A stretch of DNA of 26,250 nt, taken from positions 1 through 26,250 of IMG/VR virus record IMGVR_UViG_3300039106_000528; one strand, 5' to 3'. Under the pieces are notes generated by a model. It searched no databases. It was given only the letters and a program-made list of their open reading frames with translations, and was not told where the DNA came from. The stretch is from a virus. Shown here piece after piece: positions 26,049 through 26,250 of this stretch. The first letter of the stretch is position 1. The number at the start of each line of letters is the position of its first letter. The translations under genes and the position numbers were made by a program.

Positions 26049-26250
26049 GTGAATACTTTAAGTGTAGAAAAAAAGGAACTAGCGCCTGGTATTTTTCTAT
26101 ACAAAAACATTGATTTGTTCATGGATAATGAAATAAATACAATAGAAAGTCTGGGACTTTTAGAAAAAACAAAATGGCAAGAGTCTTATGCAATTATTAA
26201 TGGAGAAAAAATAGTAAATAAAGAAATAAGAGATTCTAACTCTTTTATAT
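26049..26250 (+). CDS. Probable second 2OG-Fe(II) oxygenase (N-terminus, cut by window edge)
   Basis: The first 67 codons are present. GTG is supported by the six-base spacing to TATACT. The sequence (KKELAPGIFLYKNIDLFMDN ... WQESYAIINGEK ... IRDSNSF) fits the N-terminal helix-strand region of prolyl-4-hydroxylase-like oxygenases (LxPGIxxxxNxL ... W). The metal-binding residues lie beyond the edge, so the assignment is tentative. It is directly downstream of the PPFF protein. Confidence 0.5.
   Translation, partial: MNTLSVEKKELAPGIFLYKNIDLFMDNEINTIESLGLLEKTKWQESYAIINGEKIVNKEIRDSNSFI

Overview
The window is a stretch of a low-GC double-stranded DNA phage genome. The host is very probably an actinobacterium, and an aquatic low-GC one would fit. 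Reasons: dense, tightly coupled small genes; tail-fibre and tail-tip genes of a tailed phage; several small proteins of types I know from actinophages (GP88 family, LtfC/p132/Gp6-like beta-sandwiches, a KKTPEELRRLM-type peptide, an LLYHLKGNHYPP-type protein); many apparently leaderless genes; and repeated promoter elements that match the actinobacterial PafBC (RecA-NDp) motif. The host assignment is inference.

Layout. 1-3500 (minus strand): the end of a sulfotransferase-like gene (cut by the window edge), a chain of tiny genes (many with CxxC zinc-ribbon signatures), a prolyl-4-hydroxylase-like 2OG-Fe(II) oxygenase and a tail beta-sandwich gene. 3500-4385: a mostly non-coding, repeat-rich tract with three perfect DnaA boxes and many AGGTTTG/CGTAAT repeats, a candidate replication origin. 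4385-8000 (minus): one long operon of about 15 small genes joined by TAATG, ATGA or longer overlaps. 8142-8215: tRNA-Asp. 8257-15016 (minus): a series of short transcription units (DUF932, coiled-coil protein, SH3-like pair, GP88, many small genes).

In the 8-15 kb block most units begin with the same kind of promoter: a TTGTC element, exactly 8 bp, then a -10 hexamer. TGTGA-N6-TCACA sites of Crp/Fnr type lie 50-100 bp upstream of many of them. At 15.06-15.30 kb two such control regions face away from each other around a pair of DnaA boxes, and transcription switches to the plus strand.

15.3-26.25 kb (mainly plus): three small coupled genes, a holin-like membrane protein, three tail gene groups (two LtfC-like beta-sandwich cassettes, a collagen-like fibre, three long repetitive fibre proteins, and a fibronectin-III protein ending in eleven PPFF repeats), a secreted lysozyme/transglycosylase-like protein on the minus strand, and the first 67 codons of a second oxygenase-like gene at the right edge.

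The most notable features are the genome-encoded array of DNA-damage-type (PafBC-like) and cAMP-receptor-type (Crp-like) regulatory sites, the exact 6-nt spacing between -10 hexamers and start codons at about a dozen leaderless genes, and prolyl-hydroxylase-like genes next to proline-rich or collagen-like tail proteins.
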